Counted from the first letter of the stretch, positions 44,341 through 52,987 are shown. The stretch: DNA of 64,000 nucleotides from Paraburkholderia caledonica NBRC 102488 (GCF_000685095.1 NZ_BAYE01000002.1:607824-671823), one strand, 5' to 3'. Notes: a model not told the origin generated them from the sequence alone. Numbers and translations are program-made.

Positions 44341-44373
44341 CGCGCATTGTTTAAATAACGATGCGCGTTTTTT
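44341..44373 (+). terminator. Terminator after the 150-residue hypothetical gene
   Basis: CGCGCAT (44341-44347) pairs with ATGCGCG (44361-44367), extended by GTT/AAC around a TAAAT loop, and is followed by six Ts. A clear Rho-independent terminator. Confidence 0.88.
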
Positions 44374-44487
44374 ATCGCCTTGTGTGGATTAGAAACCGAC
44401 GGTTCGAAGACCTCCTCCCCGTCGCGGCTTTTTGTACGACCTGACGCGGCGCACAATCGTTGCACATCAAACTCAACGGAGCGGTAG

Positions 44488-45093
44488 ATGAAAAAGATCG
44501 TCGTGATTGGCGCCACGGGCACGCTAGGCCAGGCAGTTACTGCAGAGCTGAAGGCTCGCCATGAAGTTATCGAAGTAGGCGCGACGCGCGGCCAGTATCA
44601 AGCGGACAGCACCGATCCGGCGAGCGTCGAGCGGCTCTTCCGCGAACTCGGCAAGGTGGATGGCGTCGTCACCACAACGGGCAAACTGCATTTCGGCCCG
44701 CTCCAGCAAATGAGCATCGAACAGTTCTGGGTCGGCCTGCGCGACAAGCTCATGGGACAGATCAATGTCGTGCTGGCGGCGCAGAACTACGTGAACGACG
44801 GCGGCTCATTCACGCTGACGAGCGGCATCGTGGGAGATGAGCCGATTCGCGAGGGCGCGAATGCGACGACCGTCAATCTCGCGCTCGAAGGTTTCGTGCG
44901 CGGCGCGGCGATCGAACTGCCGCGCGGTATCCGCATCAACGTCGTGAGTCCGACAGTGCTGACCGAATCGATGGGCGCGTATGGGCCGTACTTTCGCGGC
45001 TTCGAACCGGTCAGCGCGCAACGCGCCGCACAAGCGTACCTACGCAGCGTGGAAGGCGCGCAGACGGGCCGCGTCTATCGCGTGGGCTACTGA
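44488..45093 (+). CDS. Short-chain dehydrogenase/reductase-like protein
   Basis: A 201-residue, shorter-than-usual SDR with the dinucleotide-binding start KKIVVIGATGTLGQAV, the mid-fold TTTGKLHFGP, and IRINVVSPTVLTES near the C-terminus. The usual Tyr-x3-Lys catalytic pair is not evident; the corresponding helix reads ANATTVNLALEGFVRGAA. NAD(P)H binding is likely but reductase chemistry is uncertain. It begins 27 bp after a GACGCGGCGC-rich segment and converges on the ABC permease gene 30 bp away. Confidence 0.82.
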   Translation: MKKIVVIGATGTLGQAVTAELKARHEVIEVGATRGQYQADSTDPASVERLFRELGKVDGVVTTTGKLHFGPLQQMSIEQFWVGLRDKLMGQINVVLAAQNYVNDGGSFTLTSGIVGDEPIREGANATTVNLALEGFVRGAAIELPRGIRINVVSPTVLTESMGAYGPYFRGFEPVSAQRAAQAYLRSVEGAQTGRVYRVGY

Positions 45094-45123
45094 GCGCGCA
45101 ACTTGCGAATCGCGTTACGCCGC

Positions 45124-46050
45124 TCAATGCTTCTGTTCCTTCACGCGCGAGACGATCTGGGTGGGGCTCACGAACTGCAGCGCAATCAACACCCAGACTA
45201 GCGTGATCGCCATGTAGATCATCGCCATGGCGTCGATGGATTGCGGCGCGCGCACGCCGGTTGAGAACACCGCGTAGTACAGGGCGACCACGAGCGTTTG
45301 CGTCCCGGGCCCCGCCGTGAAGAACGTGAGTTCGAACATACCGATGGTGCGCACCAGCACCAGAAGCGCCGCGGCCAGCATGCCGGGCACGAGCAGCGGC
45401 AGCAGCACGTAGCGGAAATAGCGGAACGTGTTCGCGCCGAAAATACGCGCTGCCGCTTCGAGATTCGGATCGATCTGTTCGATGAACGGCGTCATCACGA
45501 GAATCACGAACGGCAGCGCGGGCACGAGATTCGCAAGTATCACGCCGCTCAGCGTGCCGGCCAGACCGATCTTGTACATCGCGGTCGCCATCGGAATGCC
45601 GTATGTGACGGGCGGCACCATCAACGGCAAAAGGAAGATCAGCATCGCAATGCGCTTGCCGCGAAACTGCACGCGCGCAAGCGCATATGCCGCCGGCACG
45701 CCGAGCAGCACCGACAGCAGCACGACCGCACCGACTACTTCGACGGTCACCCACAACACACTCGCCAGCTGGAAATCGCTCCACGCCTGCGCATACCAAT
45801 GCAGCGTGAAGCCCTGCGGAAGCAAAGTGCCGAACCAGCGCGTCGCGATCGAATTGACCGCTACCGTCGCGATCAGCAGCACGACGTTGGCAAGGAAAAA
45901 CACCATCGCGCCCCACACGACCACGCGCCATACGTGACCCGGCACGCTCGCACGCTGCTTTACGCGCCTCGGCTCGCGTGCGTCGTCGCCCTGCTGTTTC
46001 GATTCGGACGCGGACCACGAAGCCGGCGCGCCGCCACGCTCGGTCGTCAT
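45124..46050 (-). CDS. ABC transporter permease (spermidine/putrescine or iron type), subunit 2
   Basis: A 308-residue inner-membrane permease with six helices and the EAA loop (LEAAARIFGANTFRYFRYVLLPLLVPG). Its ATG overlaps the stop of the other permease by one base. It forms the channel with the neighbouring permease and is powered by the TOBE-domain ATPase. The first 35 residues are charged and cytoplasmic. It is the last gene of the four-gene importer unit. Confidence 0.92.
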   Translation of the reverse strand: MTTERGGAPASWSASESKQQGDDAREPRRVKQRASVPGHVWRVVVWGAMVFFLANVVLLIATVAVNSIATRWFGTLLPQGFTLHWYAQAWSDFQLASVLWVTVEVVGAVVLLSVLLGVPAAYALARVQFRGKRIAMLIFLLPLMVPPVTYGIPMATAMYKIGLAGTLSGVILANLVPALPFVILVMTPFIEQIDPNLEAAARIFGANTFRYFRYVLLPLLVPGMLAAALLVLVRTIGMFELTFFTAGPGTQTLVVALYYAVFSTGVRAPQSIDAMAMIYMAITLVWVLIALQFVSPTQIVSRVKEQKH

Positions 46051-46937
46051 CAGCCTTTGCCTCCGGTTGCAGGGCCGCTGTAAAAGAAGCGGCGCGCGCC
46101 TAGCATCGCGGCCACTACCACCAATTGCACGAAGCCCATCACCATCGCAATCGCGGACGCGAGCGAATAGTCATAACTTTCGAACGCCGCTTCCGCTGCC
46201 GCAATCGACATCACGCGAGTCGGCCCCGCGGGTGCGCCAAGCAGCACTGCCGATGGAAACACCGAAAACGCCTGCACGAACGAGAGGCAGGCGGCCATCG
46301 TCAAACCGGGAACCAGCAGCGGCAAATAGATGCGGCGAAACTGCTCCCACGGACTCGCGCCGAGCGTCGCGGCGGCGCTCGCGAGCGTCGGGTCGATGCC
46401 GGTCACATACGACAGCGTCAACAGAAACGCGAAAGGAAATCCGGACACGATCAGCGAGATCAGTACGCCCCAGAAGTTATGCGTGAGCCGCACTTCGCTC
46501 GAATAGAGATGCATGCCGTGCAGCGCCTGCGGAAACCAGCCGTTGGGTCCGAAGTAAGTGAGCATGCCGTCGGCGATCAGCACCGTGCCGAGCGTGACAG
46601 GAATCACCAGTAACGTGGTCACGAACTTTTGATACCGCGAATGCCGGCGCAACGCGAATGCGACGGGCACCGACACGCCGACATTGATCAGCGTGGCCGG
46701 CACGGCCAGCTTCAGCGTGACGATGATGGTGGGCCACATCGACGTGTCGGTGAAGAAGGTCAGATAGTTGGCCCATGCGCTGCCGCCGTTCATCGGCCGG
46801 AACGACAGCGCGAGACCGTATGCGAACGGATAGATAAACAGCGCGACGATGACGAGTAACGCCGGCGTGACGAGCCACGCCTTGCTATCGCGCTGCGCGG
46901 CGGGCGCGACAGGCGCCGACGGCATGGGCGTGCTCAT
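46050..46937 (-). CDS. ABC transporter permease (spermidine/putrescine or iron type), subunit 1
   Basis: A 295-residue permease with six helices and the EAA loop LASAAATLGASPWEQFRRIYLPLLVPG. It is the partner of the downstream permease and overlaps the ATPase gene by four bases. The pair belongs to the CysTWA/POPT-like superfamily used for polyamines, iron or organophosphonates; the local aldolase and lactonase genes suggest a sugar-acid-like substrate instead. Confidence 0.92.
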   Translation of the reverse strand: MSTPMPSAPVAPAAQRDSKAWLVTPALLVIVALFIYPFAYGLALSFRPMNGGSAWANYLTFFTDTSMWPTIIVTLKLAVPATLINVGVSVPVAFALRRHSRYQKFVTTLLVIPVTLGTVLIADGMLTYFGPNGWFPQALHGMHLYSSEVRLTHNFWGVLISLIVSGFPFAFLLTLSYVTGIDPTLASAAATLGASPWEQFRRIYLPLLVPGLTMAACLSFVQAFSVFPSAVLLGAPAGPTRVMSIAAAEAAFESYDYSLASAIAMVMGFVQLVVVAAMLGARRFFYSGPATGGKG

Positions 46938-48013
46938 GCCGCCTCTCCGTCATAGACCAGCGTGCGCGAAGGCGGCACACGCAAGCTGATATGTTGTCCT
47001 TCGACGAACTCGCCCGCGACGCGTGCCCACAAATCGCCGAACGCGGTCTTCACACGCAGCAGTGAACTATTTCCGCCGTATTCGACGACGGTCACTAACG
47101 CGTCGAACGCATTCTCGGTTCCGGGCGCCGTGCGCTCCATGTCCTCCGGGCGAAGCGCCACGCTGACACGCTTGCCGTTGAAGCCCGCCATCGGCGTGCC
47201 GATCAGACGGACACCGTTTGCGCTCACCGCGACGCCTTCGCCTTGCATGCCTTCGAGCGTGAACTCAGCGACGTTGCGATAGCCCATGAAACGCGCGACA
47301 TGCAGATTCTGCGGGCGCGTATAGACCTCTTTGGGCGTGGCGACCTGCTGCACGACGCCTTCTCGCATCACGACGATGCGGTCGGCCATCGAAAGCGCTT
47401 CGTCCTGATCGTGCGTGACGTACAGCGTCGCGCGTTCGAGTTGGCTATGAATGCGGCGGATTTCGGCGCGCATCTCGATGCGCAATTTGGTGTCGAGATT
47501 CGACAGCGGCTCGTCCATCAGGATCAGCGGCGGCTCGATGACAATGGCCCGCGCAATCGCCACGCGCTGTTGCTGACCGCCCGACAGTTGCCCGGGCAGC
47601 TTGCGCTCGTGGCCGACCAGTTGCACGAGTTGCAATGCCTCGCGCGCGCGCCGCATGATTTCGCTTTTGCCAACGCCGCGCATCTTCAGGCCGAAGCCGA
47701 CGTTGTCGAGCACGCTCATGTGCGGAAACAGCGCGTAGTTCTGGAACACCATCCCGAAGCCGCGTTTTTCCGGCGGCAATACATCGATGCGCTTGTCGTC
47801 GAGCCAGATGCCGCCGCCGCTCAGCGGCTGCAGACCCGCGATGCAGTTCAGCGCCGTCGACTTGCCGCAGCCCGAAGGCCCGAGCAACGCGATGAATTCG
47901 CCGCGCCGGATGTTCAGATCGAGCCCCTGCAGCGCAGCGATCGACTGGCCTTCCGCATTCGTGAAACTGCGGCTCACCGAGTCGAGCCGCAACTGTTCGA
48001 AGTGATGCTTCAT
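46934..48013 (-). CDS. ABC transporter ATP-binding protein with TOBE domain
   Basis: A 359-residue ATPase with Walker A GPSGCGKST (about residues 40-48), signature LSGGQQQRVAIARA, Walker B LILMDEPLSNLD and the H-loop TLYVTHDQDEAL. The C-terminal third is a TOBE domain (VSVALRPEDMERT). The PotA/FbpC-like architecture matches the two permeases and binding protein. The ATG at 48013 has AGGGA upstream. Confidence 0.94.
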   Translation of the reverse strand: MKHHFEQLRLDSVSRSFTNAEGQSIAALQGLDLNIRRGEFIALLGPSGCGKSTALNCIAGLQPLSGGGIWLDDKRIDVLPPEKRGFGMVFQNYALFPHMSVLDNVGFGLKMRGVGKSEIMRRAREALQLVQLVGHERKLPGQLSGGQQQRVAIARAIVIEPPLILMDEPLSNLDTKLRIEMRAEIRRIHSQLERATLYVTHDQDEALSMADRIVVMREGVVQQVATPKEVYTRPQNLHVARFMGYRNVAEFTLEGMQGEGVAVSANGVRLIGTPMAGFNGKRVSVALRPEDMERTAPGTENAFDALVTVVEYGGNSSLLRVKTAFGDLWARVAGEFVEGQHISLRVPPSRTLVYDGEAA

Positions 48014-48088
48014 GGCGGTTCCCTGATGCGCGTGACGCGTCACGCGCGAATCGCACTCGCACGAGTGGACGCGGCTATCCGGCCTCGG

Positions 48089-49258
48089 TTATTTCGTCTT
48101 TTGAGCGCCGACTTCCGTGTCCCATTTCCTGAAGGCGGCCACCATCGCAGCCGCATTGAGCGGCAACACGTGCGGGCGTTCCGCCAGCAGCTTCGCGTAC
48201 TCGGGCCGCCCGTACTTCTTCAGGACTTCCTGGCTATGCGCGGGGGCCTGCTCGACAGTGACGCCCTTGATCGCCGGACCCGGATAAAAGTAACCGTCGT
48301 CGTAAGTCATGGCTTGCTGCGCAGGCTCGAGCATGAAGTTCATCAGCTTATAGAGCACGTCCAGCTTTTCTTTCGGTACGCCCTTGGGCACGACCATGTA
48401 GTGCGCGTCGTTCACCCACGTCATGTTGTCGAACGCCTGCACGCGGAAATCGGCGGGCACGATGCCGAGCGCGCGCGGGTTGATGTCCCAGCCCGTTACC
48501 GTCACGGTCATGTCGCGCGTGCCTTCGCCCAGCTCCTTCATCACAGCGGACGTGCCGCCCGGATAGTAAGGAATGCATTCGTTCAGCTGTTTGAGGAACG
48601 CCCAAGTCTTGTCCCAGCCGTTGATGGGGTCTTGCGGATTCTTGTCGCCGAGCACATAGGGCAAGCCCATCAGGAACGTGCGGCCCGGTCCCGAGTTCGC
48701 GGGCCGCGCGTAGATCAGCTTGTCCGGATGCGCCTTGCACCATTGCAGCAGTTGCTCGGGCGTTTTCGGCGGATCGCTGACCTTGGCGGGGTTGTATTCG
48801 AGCAGCGGCCCGGCCGGCATATACGCGACCTCGAGACCATAACCTTGCGCCAACTCCTGCATCTTGCGCGGGCCGGGCGCGTATTTGTCGAGTACGCCGG
48901 GAAATTGCGCCGCGTTGTCGGGCAGCAGCTTGGTCCACAGGTTCTGTTCGATGCCGGCTGCCAGGGCGTCGGTGCCAGTCAGTACCAGGTCTATGTCCGA
49001 GCGGCCCGCGCCCTGCATAGCCTTGATCTTGCCGGGCAATTGCGGGGCGGGCGCGTTCGTGTAGGTGATATTCGCAACGAGGTTCGGGTACTTAGCTTTG
49101 AACGCCTCGAAGCCGGCGCGCGTGAGTTGGAGATCGCCGGCGACGTCGACGATATTAAGTGTGACTGGATCAGCCGCGTGAGCAGCCGATCCGAACGCGG
49201 CGCTCGCCGCGAGACATACCGACACCAGCCTGAGCGACAACCTGTGCGGAACAGTCAT
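48089..49258 (-). CDS. ABC transporter extracellular solute-binding protein
   Basis: A 389-residue periplasmic binding protein with a signal peptide cleaved after AHA (about residue 28). The mature fold, with LNIVDVAGDLQLTRAGFEAFKAKYPN, is a class II binding protein of the spermidine/putrescine, iron or 2-aminoethylphosphonate type. The ATG at 49258 is preceded by GAGGAG. It is the first gene of the importer unit, and a FadR-motif-like site lies about 92 bp upstream. The ligand is not predictable from sequence. Confidence 0.92.
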   Translation of the reverse strand: MTVPHRLSLRLVSVCLAASAAFGSAAHAADPVTLNIVDVAGDLQLTRAGFEAFKAKYPNLVANITYTNAPAPQLPGKIKAMQGAGRSDIDLVLTGTDALAAGIEQNLWTKLLPDNAAQFPGVLDKYAPGPRKMQELAQGYGLEVAYMPAGPLLEYNPAKVSDPPKTPEQLLQWCKAHPDKLIYARPANSGPGRTFLMGLPYVLGDKNPQDPINGWDKTWAFLKQLNECIPYYPGGTSAVMKELGEGTRDMTVTVTGWDINPRALGIVPADFRVQAFDNMTWVNDAHYMVVPKGVPKEKLDVLYKLMNFMLEPAQQAMTYDDGYFYPGPAIKGVTVEQAPAHSQEVLKKYGRPEYAKLLAERPHVLPLNAAAMVAAFRKWDTEVGAQKTK

Positions 49259-49349
49259 TGCGTCTCCTCGCTTCTTGGTATGAAGTCCGCCGGACGACTG
49301 CGCCGGGCGTCTTGTTCAACCACTGCAACATAGCGAAGCGCCACATCCG

Positions 49350-49360
49350 ATGTCAAGCAA
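49350..49360. promoter_or_regulatory. Candidate GntR operator upstream of the binding-protein gene
   Basis: ATGTCAAGCAA matches TTGTCAAACAA, the core of the perfect palindrome before the aldolase gene, at nine of eleven positions. It lies 92 bp upstream of the ABC binding-protein start, where a GntR repressor could act. Confidence 0.35.
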
Positions 49361-49482
49361 ATACTAATGCTCGCGTTTTCCCCGACATTCTGTGCATTTT
49401 CGCCCGAAGGCCTTTGGTCTCAATGATTTGCCGCGTTTGTATAGGAGGGCAAACCCCGAGCCACCGACCGCGCAAAAAGGGT

Positions 49483-49493
49483 TTGTCAGGCAA
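49483..49493. promoter_or_regulatory. Candidate GntR operator between lactonase and ABC genes
   Basis: TTGTCAGGCAA matches the TTGTCAAACAA core at nine of eleven positions. It lies 34 bp beyond the lactonase stop and 225 bp before the ABC binding-protein gene, in the 268-bp gap that holds little else. Confidence 0.3.
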
Positions 49494-49526
49494 CTATCGC
49501 GGGCCGCTCGCAGGCGAAGCACGCGA

Positions 49527-50471
49527 TCAGCCGCCGCGTACACCTTGCGTGTTCACATAGAGCGAGTACAGGCCGTGGCTCGCCGCCATGAAAAGCCGGT
49601 TCCGATGACGTCCGCCGAAGCACACGTTCGCGCAGCGCTCGGGCAACGCAATATGGCCGATCGGCTCGCCTTGTGGTGTAAAGACGCGCACACCGTCGAG
49701 TTCGTCTGTGCCCATACCCCAGCCGCACCATAGATTCCCGTGGACGTCCACGCGAAAGCCGTCCGGCGTGCCGGGGCCCGCGTCGATCAGCACGCGGTTG
49801 TTCGACAGCGCCGCGCCGCTTCCGTCGACGTCTACGTCGAAAGCGCGAATCTTGCGCGGATCGCCTCGCGACTCGACGATATAGAGCACGGACTCGTCCG
49901 GCGAAAATGCAAGGCCATTCGGTCCGAGAATGTCGTCGGCGACTACGCTCACCTCGCCCGACTGGGCGTCGATGCGGTACACGCAGGCGGGCAGTTCCGA
50001 CTCCTGCCGCTCGCCTTCGTAGAAGCCGTCTATGCCGAACGTCGGATCGCTGAACCATATCGAACCGTCGGATTTGACGACGACGTCGTTCGGCGAATTG
50101 AAACGCTTGTCGCGATAGCGATCGGCGAGCACGGTAATCGAGCCGTCGTATTCGGTGCGGGTAACCCGGCGCGTCAGATGTTCGCAACTCACGAGGCGGC
50201 CTTGCCGGTCGCGCGTATGGCCGTTGGCATTGTTCGACGACTGACGGAACGTGCTGACCGTGCCGCTCGCCTCGTCCCAACGCAAAATGCGGTCGTTAGG
50301 GATATCGCTCCACAGCAGATAGCGGCCGTCGCCGAACCAGACCGGCCCTTCCGACCAGCGCGCGCCTTGATACAGACACTCGACGGACGCTGACGCAAGG
50401 GTCAGCGACTTGAAGCGCGGATCGAGCACGCGCACGGAAGGGTCGGGATAGCGTCGGCTGTGGTCGGTCAT
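49527..50471 (-). CDS. SMP-30/gluconolactonase family lactonase
   Basis: A 314-residue six-bladed beta-propeller of the SMP-30 family. Metal-binding and active-site segments include WSEGPVWFGD (Glu ligand), FNSPNDVVVKSDG (Asn ligand) and GPNGLAFSPDESVLYI (Asp near the catalytic site). It opens sugar-acid lactones. It lies 20 bp downstream of the DHDPS-family gene, and the ABC importer follows. The set suggests uptake of a sugar acid or lactone, ring opening and aldol or dehydration chemistry. Confidence 0.92.
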   Translation of the reverse strand: MTDHSRRYPDPSVRVLDPRFKSLTLASASVECLYQGARWSEGPVWFGDGRYLLWSDIPNDRILRWDEASGTVSTFRQSSNNANGHTRDRQGRLVSCEHLTRRVTRTEYDGSITVLADRYRDKRFNSPNDVVVKSDGSIWFSDPTFGIDGFYEGERQESELPACVYRIDAQSGEVSVVADDILGPNGLAFSPDESVLYIVESRGDPRKIRAFDVDVDGSGAALSNNRVLIDAGPGTPDGFRVDVHGNLWCGWGMGTDELDGVRVFTPQGEPIGHIALPERCANVCFGGRHRNRLFMAASHGLYSLYVNTQGVRGG

Positions 50472-50491
50472 GCTGCCTCTGTCTGATTGGA

Positions 50492-51430
50492 TCAATCGGG
50501 TCGGACGCGCGCGTGCTCTCTTTCGAGCGCGAGCAACGTATGCGCCGCGCCGGCGATCTTCGCATGATGTTCGGGCGGCGTCGAACTGAGCAGCGGCAGG
50601 ATCGGCCCCATGTCGGCGATCTTCGAGAACGTCACCGCGTCGTGCAGCACGCGGATCAGCGAGATGTCGTCGCGCAAGGTTTCGAGCGGCAGGAATGCGT
50701 CGTAAAGGCGTTGTGCGGCGTCGCTGTCGCCGGTTTTCACTGCGTGCAGCAGGGCCGTCACCATGTGAGGCGCGATACAGCCCGAGCCGGTTGTCCATGC
50801 CGCGAGGCCGAACTCGCGCAGATGCACGAGCGCCGGCCGCTCGCCCATGCCTGACACGATCTTGCCCGCCGGCACATGTTGCAGCAGGCGGCGCAGGTAG
50901 GGATCGTCGGCGGGATTCTGGCGGACGATCGCATACTTCACGGCGAGCAGCGTGCCCCGCTCGACGAGGCGCGCGAGCGTCTCCACCTCCACATAGTCTT
51001 CGCTTTTGATGTACAGCGTGAGCGGGATGCCCGCCGCGTCGACGATCCGCGTCAGGCCTGCTTCGACGCCCTCCGACGTCGTAAAGCCGACGAGCGGCAA
51101 CACCATTGCCGTGCGATAGCGGGTCTGCGCGAGGATGCGCGCCTGGTCGAGCATCTTTCCGTAGTCCGGTCCGATGGCGGGGATCACGCGCGTGTCGGCG
51201 CTCGCCGCATCGGCCAGCAGGTCGAGCAGATCGCGATATTCGCTCACGGCTGTGTGATAGAGGTTCGCGTTGCCGCCATAGAGCAGTGTGCGCACGCCGC
51301 CTGCCTCGATATGGCGGATCAGCGTGGCATTCTGATCGGCGTCGAGCGCCAGGTCTGCGCGGCGTGCCAGCGGCGGCACGGCCATGACCGAGGCTGCAAG
51401 TTCGCGGTCGTCAAACGGAGATTCGTTCAT
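50492..51430 (-). CDS. Dihydrodipicolinate synthase/N-acetylneuraminate lyase family protein
   Basis: A 312-residue class I aldolase-family TIM barrel. The Schiff-base lysine is probably in GTLLAVKYAIVRQN, with the partner tyrosine in IPLTLYIKSEDY. DapA proper would show TGTTGE near the N-terminus; here it reads LLYGGNANLYHTAVSEY, so this is a catabolic family member such as a 2-keto-3-deoxy sugar-acid aldolase or dehydratase. It is the first gene of the leftward unit with the lactonase, and a perfect 19-bp palindrome lies 50 bp upstream of its ATG. Confidence 0.9.
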   Translation of the reverse strand: MNESPFDDRELAASVMAVPPLARRADLALDADQNATLIRHIEAGGVRTLLYGGNANLYHTAVSEYRDLLDLLADAASADTRVIPAIGPDYGKMLDQARILAQTRYRTAMVLPLVGFTTSEGVEAGLTRIVDAAGIPLTLYIKSEDYVEVETLARLVERGTLLAVKYAIVRQNPADDPYLRRLLQHVPAGKIVSGMGERPALVHLREFGLAAWTTGSGCIAPHMVTALLHAVKTGDSDAAQRLYDAFLPLETLRDDISLIRVLHDAVTFSKIADMGPILPLLSSTPPEHHAKIAGAAHTLLALEREHARVRPD

Positions 51431-51479
51431 AAGGCGGACACCTGAAAAGTCGTAGCGTCTACGGTAGCACCTGCCCCGA

Positions 51480-51498
51480 AAAGTTGTCAAACAACTTT
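51480..51498. promoter_or_regulatory. Perfect 19-bp palindrome, likely FadR/GntR operator
   Basis: AAAGTTGTCAAACAACTTT has perfect eight-base arms around CAA. The TTGT-N3-ACAA core is typical of GntR-family operators. It lies 50 bp upstream of the aldolase start, at the expected promoter position, and a FadR-type GntR gene is 3 kb away in the same neighbourhood. Confidence 0.65.
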
Positions 51499-51915
51499 GA
51501 CTGCGACGATTCGACAGACCGTCGCGTGCGGCAAAATGTTAAGACGCTTCACCACGCTTTCGTATGACAATAGAAGGAATGAGCTGCATAGTTCGAAACG
51601 GTGATTTACGCGGCAGAATCCGCCGGGCCAAGTAAAGACGTGGCATGGCGAATAGAGTGGTTTTGCCCGGTTATTTGGCACCGCGAAATGCGATATGAAA
51701 GGAATGGACCGGCATAAGCTCAACACCCTGCTGCTCGGGGATTGCAGCGAAATTCGCGGTACACGCGAATCTACGTAGGGCAAATGCGCGTGCAGGTTTA
51801 TTCGCGTTCCGTTAAGCGTGAGTTAAAGGCCGCGTATAGAGCGGACGGCTCCAGGTTGCAAAACATTTTTTAGTGATAAATTGTCCGCACTAAAGCAGTC
51901 GCACATAAAAACCTG

Positions 51916-51939
51916 CGCAAATAACCACAGCTATTTGCG
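51916..51939 (+). promoter_or_regulatory. Inverted repeat in the luxR leader
   Basis: CGCAAATA (51916-51923) and TATTTGCG (51932-51939) are exact complements eight bases apart, ending 18 bp before the luxR start and just before its GAGAG ribosome site. It could be an operator or, in RNA, a hairpin that limits ribosome access. Confidence 0.5.
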
Positions 51940-51957
51940 AGTCTGAGAGAGTGGAAA

Positions 51958-52686
51958 TTGGCGCTACATTTTATCGAGCAGATGGCACCGCTACTGGAGG
52001 CCGCCGACGAAGCGGAATGGTTCGGCGCGGTGGCTGGTCTCGCGGAGAGCTGGGGATTCGACCGGCTTCTGATCGCAATGCTTCCGCGCCCGACCATTCG
52101 GCTCGAAGACGCTTACATTCGCAGCACCTATGCACCGGCGTGGCGTCGCACCTACGACGAGCAGGGCCTGGTTCATATAGACCCAACGGTCGCTCATTGC
52201 GCGACACGCTCCTCGCCGCTGGTGTGGTCGCCGGAAATCTTCACGACCGCGCCGCAGCAGTCCATGTACGAAGAAGCGCGCGCCCACGGATTGCGCGCCG
52301 GAGTGACACTGCCGATTCACGGCCCGAATCAGGAGGCCGGCATGATGTGCTTCGTGAACGACGCCAATCCGACGGACACCTTCTGGCGTCATATCGACGT
52401 GGTATTGCCGAATCTCGTGCTATTGCGCGACCTGGTAATCGATACCAGTCAGCGCCATTTGCATGCGCACACGCAAAGCTTGTTGCCCAAGCTGACACCG
52501 CGCGAACGCGAGTGCCCTCAATGGACCGCGCGCGGCAAATCCACGTGGGAAATTTCCCATATCCTGAACTGTTCGGAAGCCGTGGTGAACTTCCACATGA
52601 AGAACATCAGGACCAAACTCGGCGTGAATTCGCGGCGCGCGGCAGCCGTGATTGCGACACAACTGGGGCTTATTGACCCGGGTTGA
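51958..52686 (+). CDS. braR: LuxR-family acyl-homoserine-lactone-responsive regulator (BraR-like)
   Basis: A 242-residue LuxR regulator. The autoinducer domain keeps the conserved Trp, Tyr, Asp-Pro and Trp (PAWRRTYDEQGLVHIDPTV, then SPLVWSPEIF). The C-terminal GerE helix-turn-helix reads LTPRERECPQWTARGKSTWE, where residue 187 is Pro in place of the near-invariant Leu (Leu182 in TraR numbering). Pro here may weaken or abolish DNA binding. The start is TTG at 51958 with GAGAG upstream; an in-frame ATG at 51979 would remove seven residues. The order luxR, rsaL (opposite strand), luxI matches BraI/BraR systems of Paraburkholderia, which use 3-oxo-C14-type signals. Confidence 0.85.
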   Translation: MALHFIEQMAPLLEAADEAEWFGAVAGLAESWGFDRLLIAMLPRPTIRLEDAYIRSTYAPAWRRTYDEQGLVHIDPTVAHCATRSSPLVWSPEIFTTAPQQSMYEEARAHGLRAGVTLPIHGPNQEAGMMCFVNDANPTDTFWRHIDVVLPNLVLLRDLVIDTSQRHLHAHTQSLLPKLTPRERECPQWTARGKSTWEISHILNCSEAVVNFHMKNIRTKLGVNSRRAAAVIATQLGLIDPG

Positions 52687-52987
52687 GCAATGCCGCTGCG
52701 TCGCGGCTGTGAAGCACCCGCTCGGCCCGACCGAGGTCGGCGTCGGAAACGGTTTTCGTGAAGTACAGGCCCAGCAGGATCGAGACGGGCGCGGGGATTT
52801 CCGCACCGGACTCGAAGCGGCTGCCGCGCGACTGAGTGACGCCGAAGCGAGCCCAGAAACGGCGCTGGCTTTCTTTCTTCTTTTTGCGGTACGCAATGAT
52901 CAACACTCGATCTACCGCTGTGGACGGCTCCGCCGAACGCGTTTGTAGACCGGTTTGCGGTTGCCAGTGATTGTCGAGATGTTCCAT
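52670..52987 (-). CDS. rsaL: RsaL-like repressor of the AHL synthase gene
   Basis: A 105-residue protein whose C-terminal half is a helix-turn-helix of RsaL type: RRFWARFGVTQSRGSRFESG followed by PAPVSILLGLYF. RsaL binds the luxI promoter and limits signal production. The ATG at 52987 is the likely start; a longer open frame to 53095 exists but runs through the luxI promoter. It overlaps the luxR stop by 17 bp on the opposite strand and is divergent from luxI. Confidence 0.85.
   Translation of the reverse strand: MEHLDNHWQPQTGLQTRSAEPSTAVDRVLIIAYRKKKKESQRRFWARFGVTQSRGSRFESGAEIPAPVSILLGLYFTKTVSDADLGRAERVLHSRDAAALLNPGQ

Larger units (their letters stand above)
51431..51957. other. Intergenic region between aldolase gene and luxR
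   Basis: This 527-bp stretch holds a 19-bp palindrome at its left end, an 8-bp inverted repeat at its right end, and a promoter-like TTGCAA (51856-51861) with TGATAAATT (51874-51882) before luxR. A 27-codon frame at 51695-51778 is too short to call. I see no other gene. Confidence 0.6.

Noticed and set aside
47243..49333. A 696-codon open frame antisense to the ABC ATPase and binding-protein genes
   Set aside because: It crosses two genuine genes and their gap, has no family features and arises from GC-rich codon structure.
51695..51778. A 27-codon frame whose product contains NTLLLGDCSEI, vaguely like the start of DNA methyltransferases
   Set aside because: Too short, no ribosome site, and the resemblance covers fewer than ten residues; probably chance or a very old remnant.
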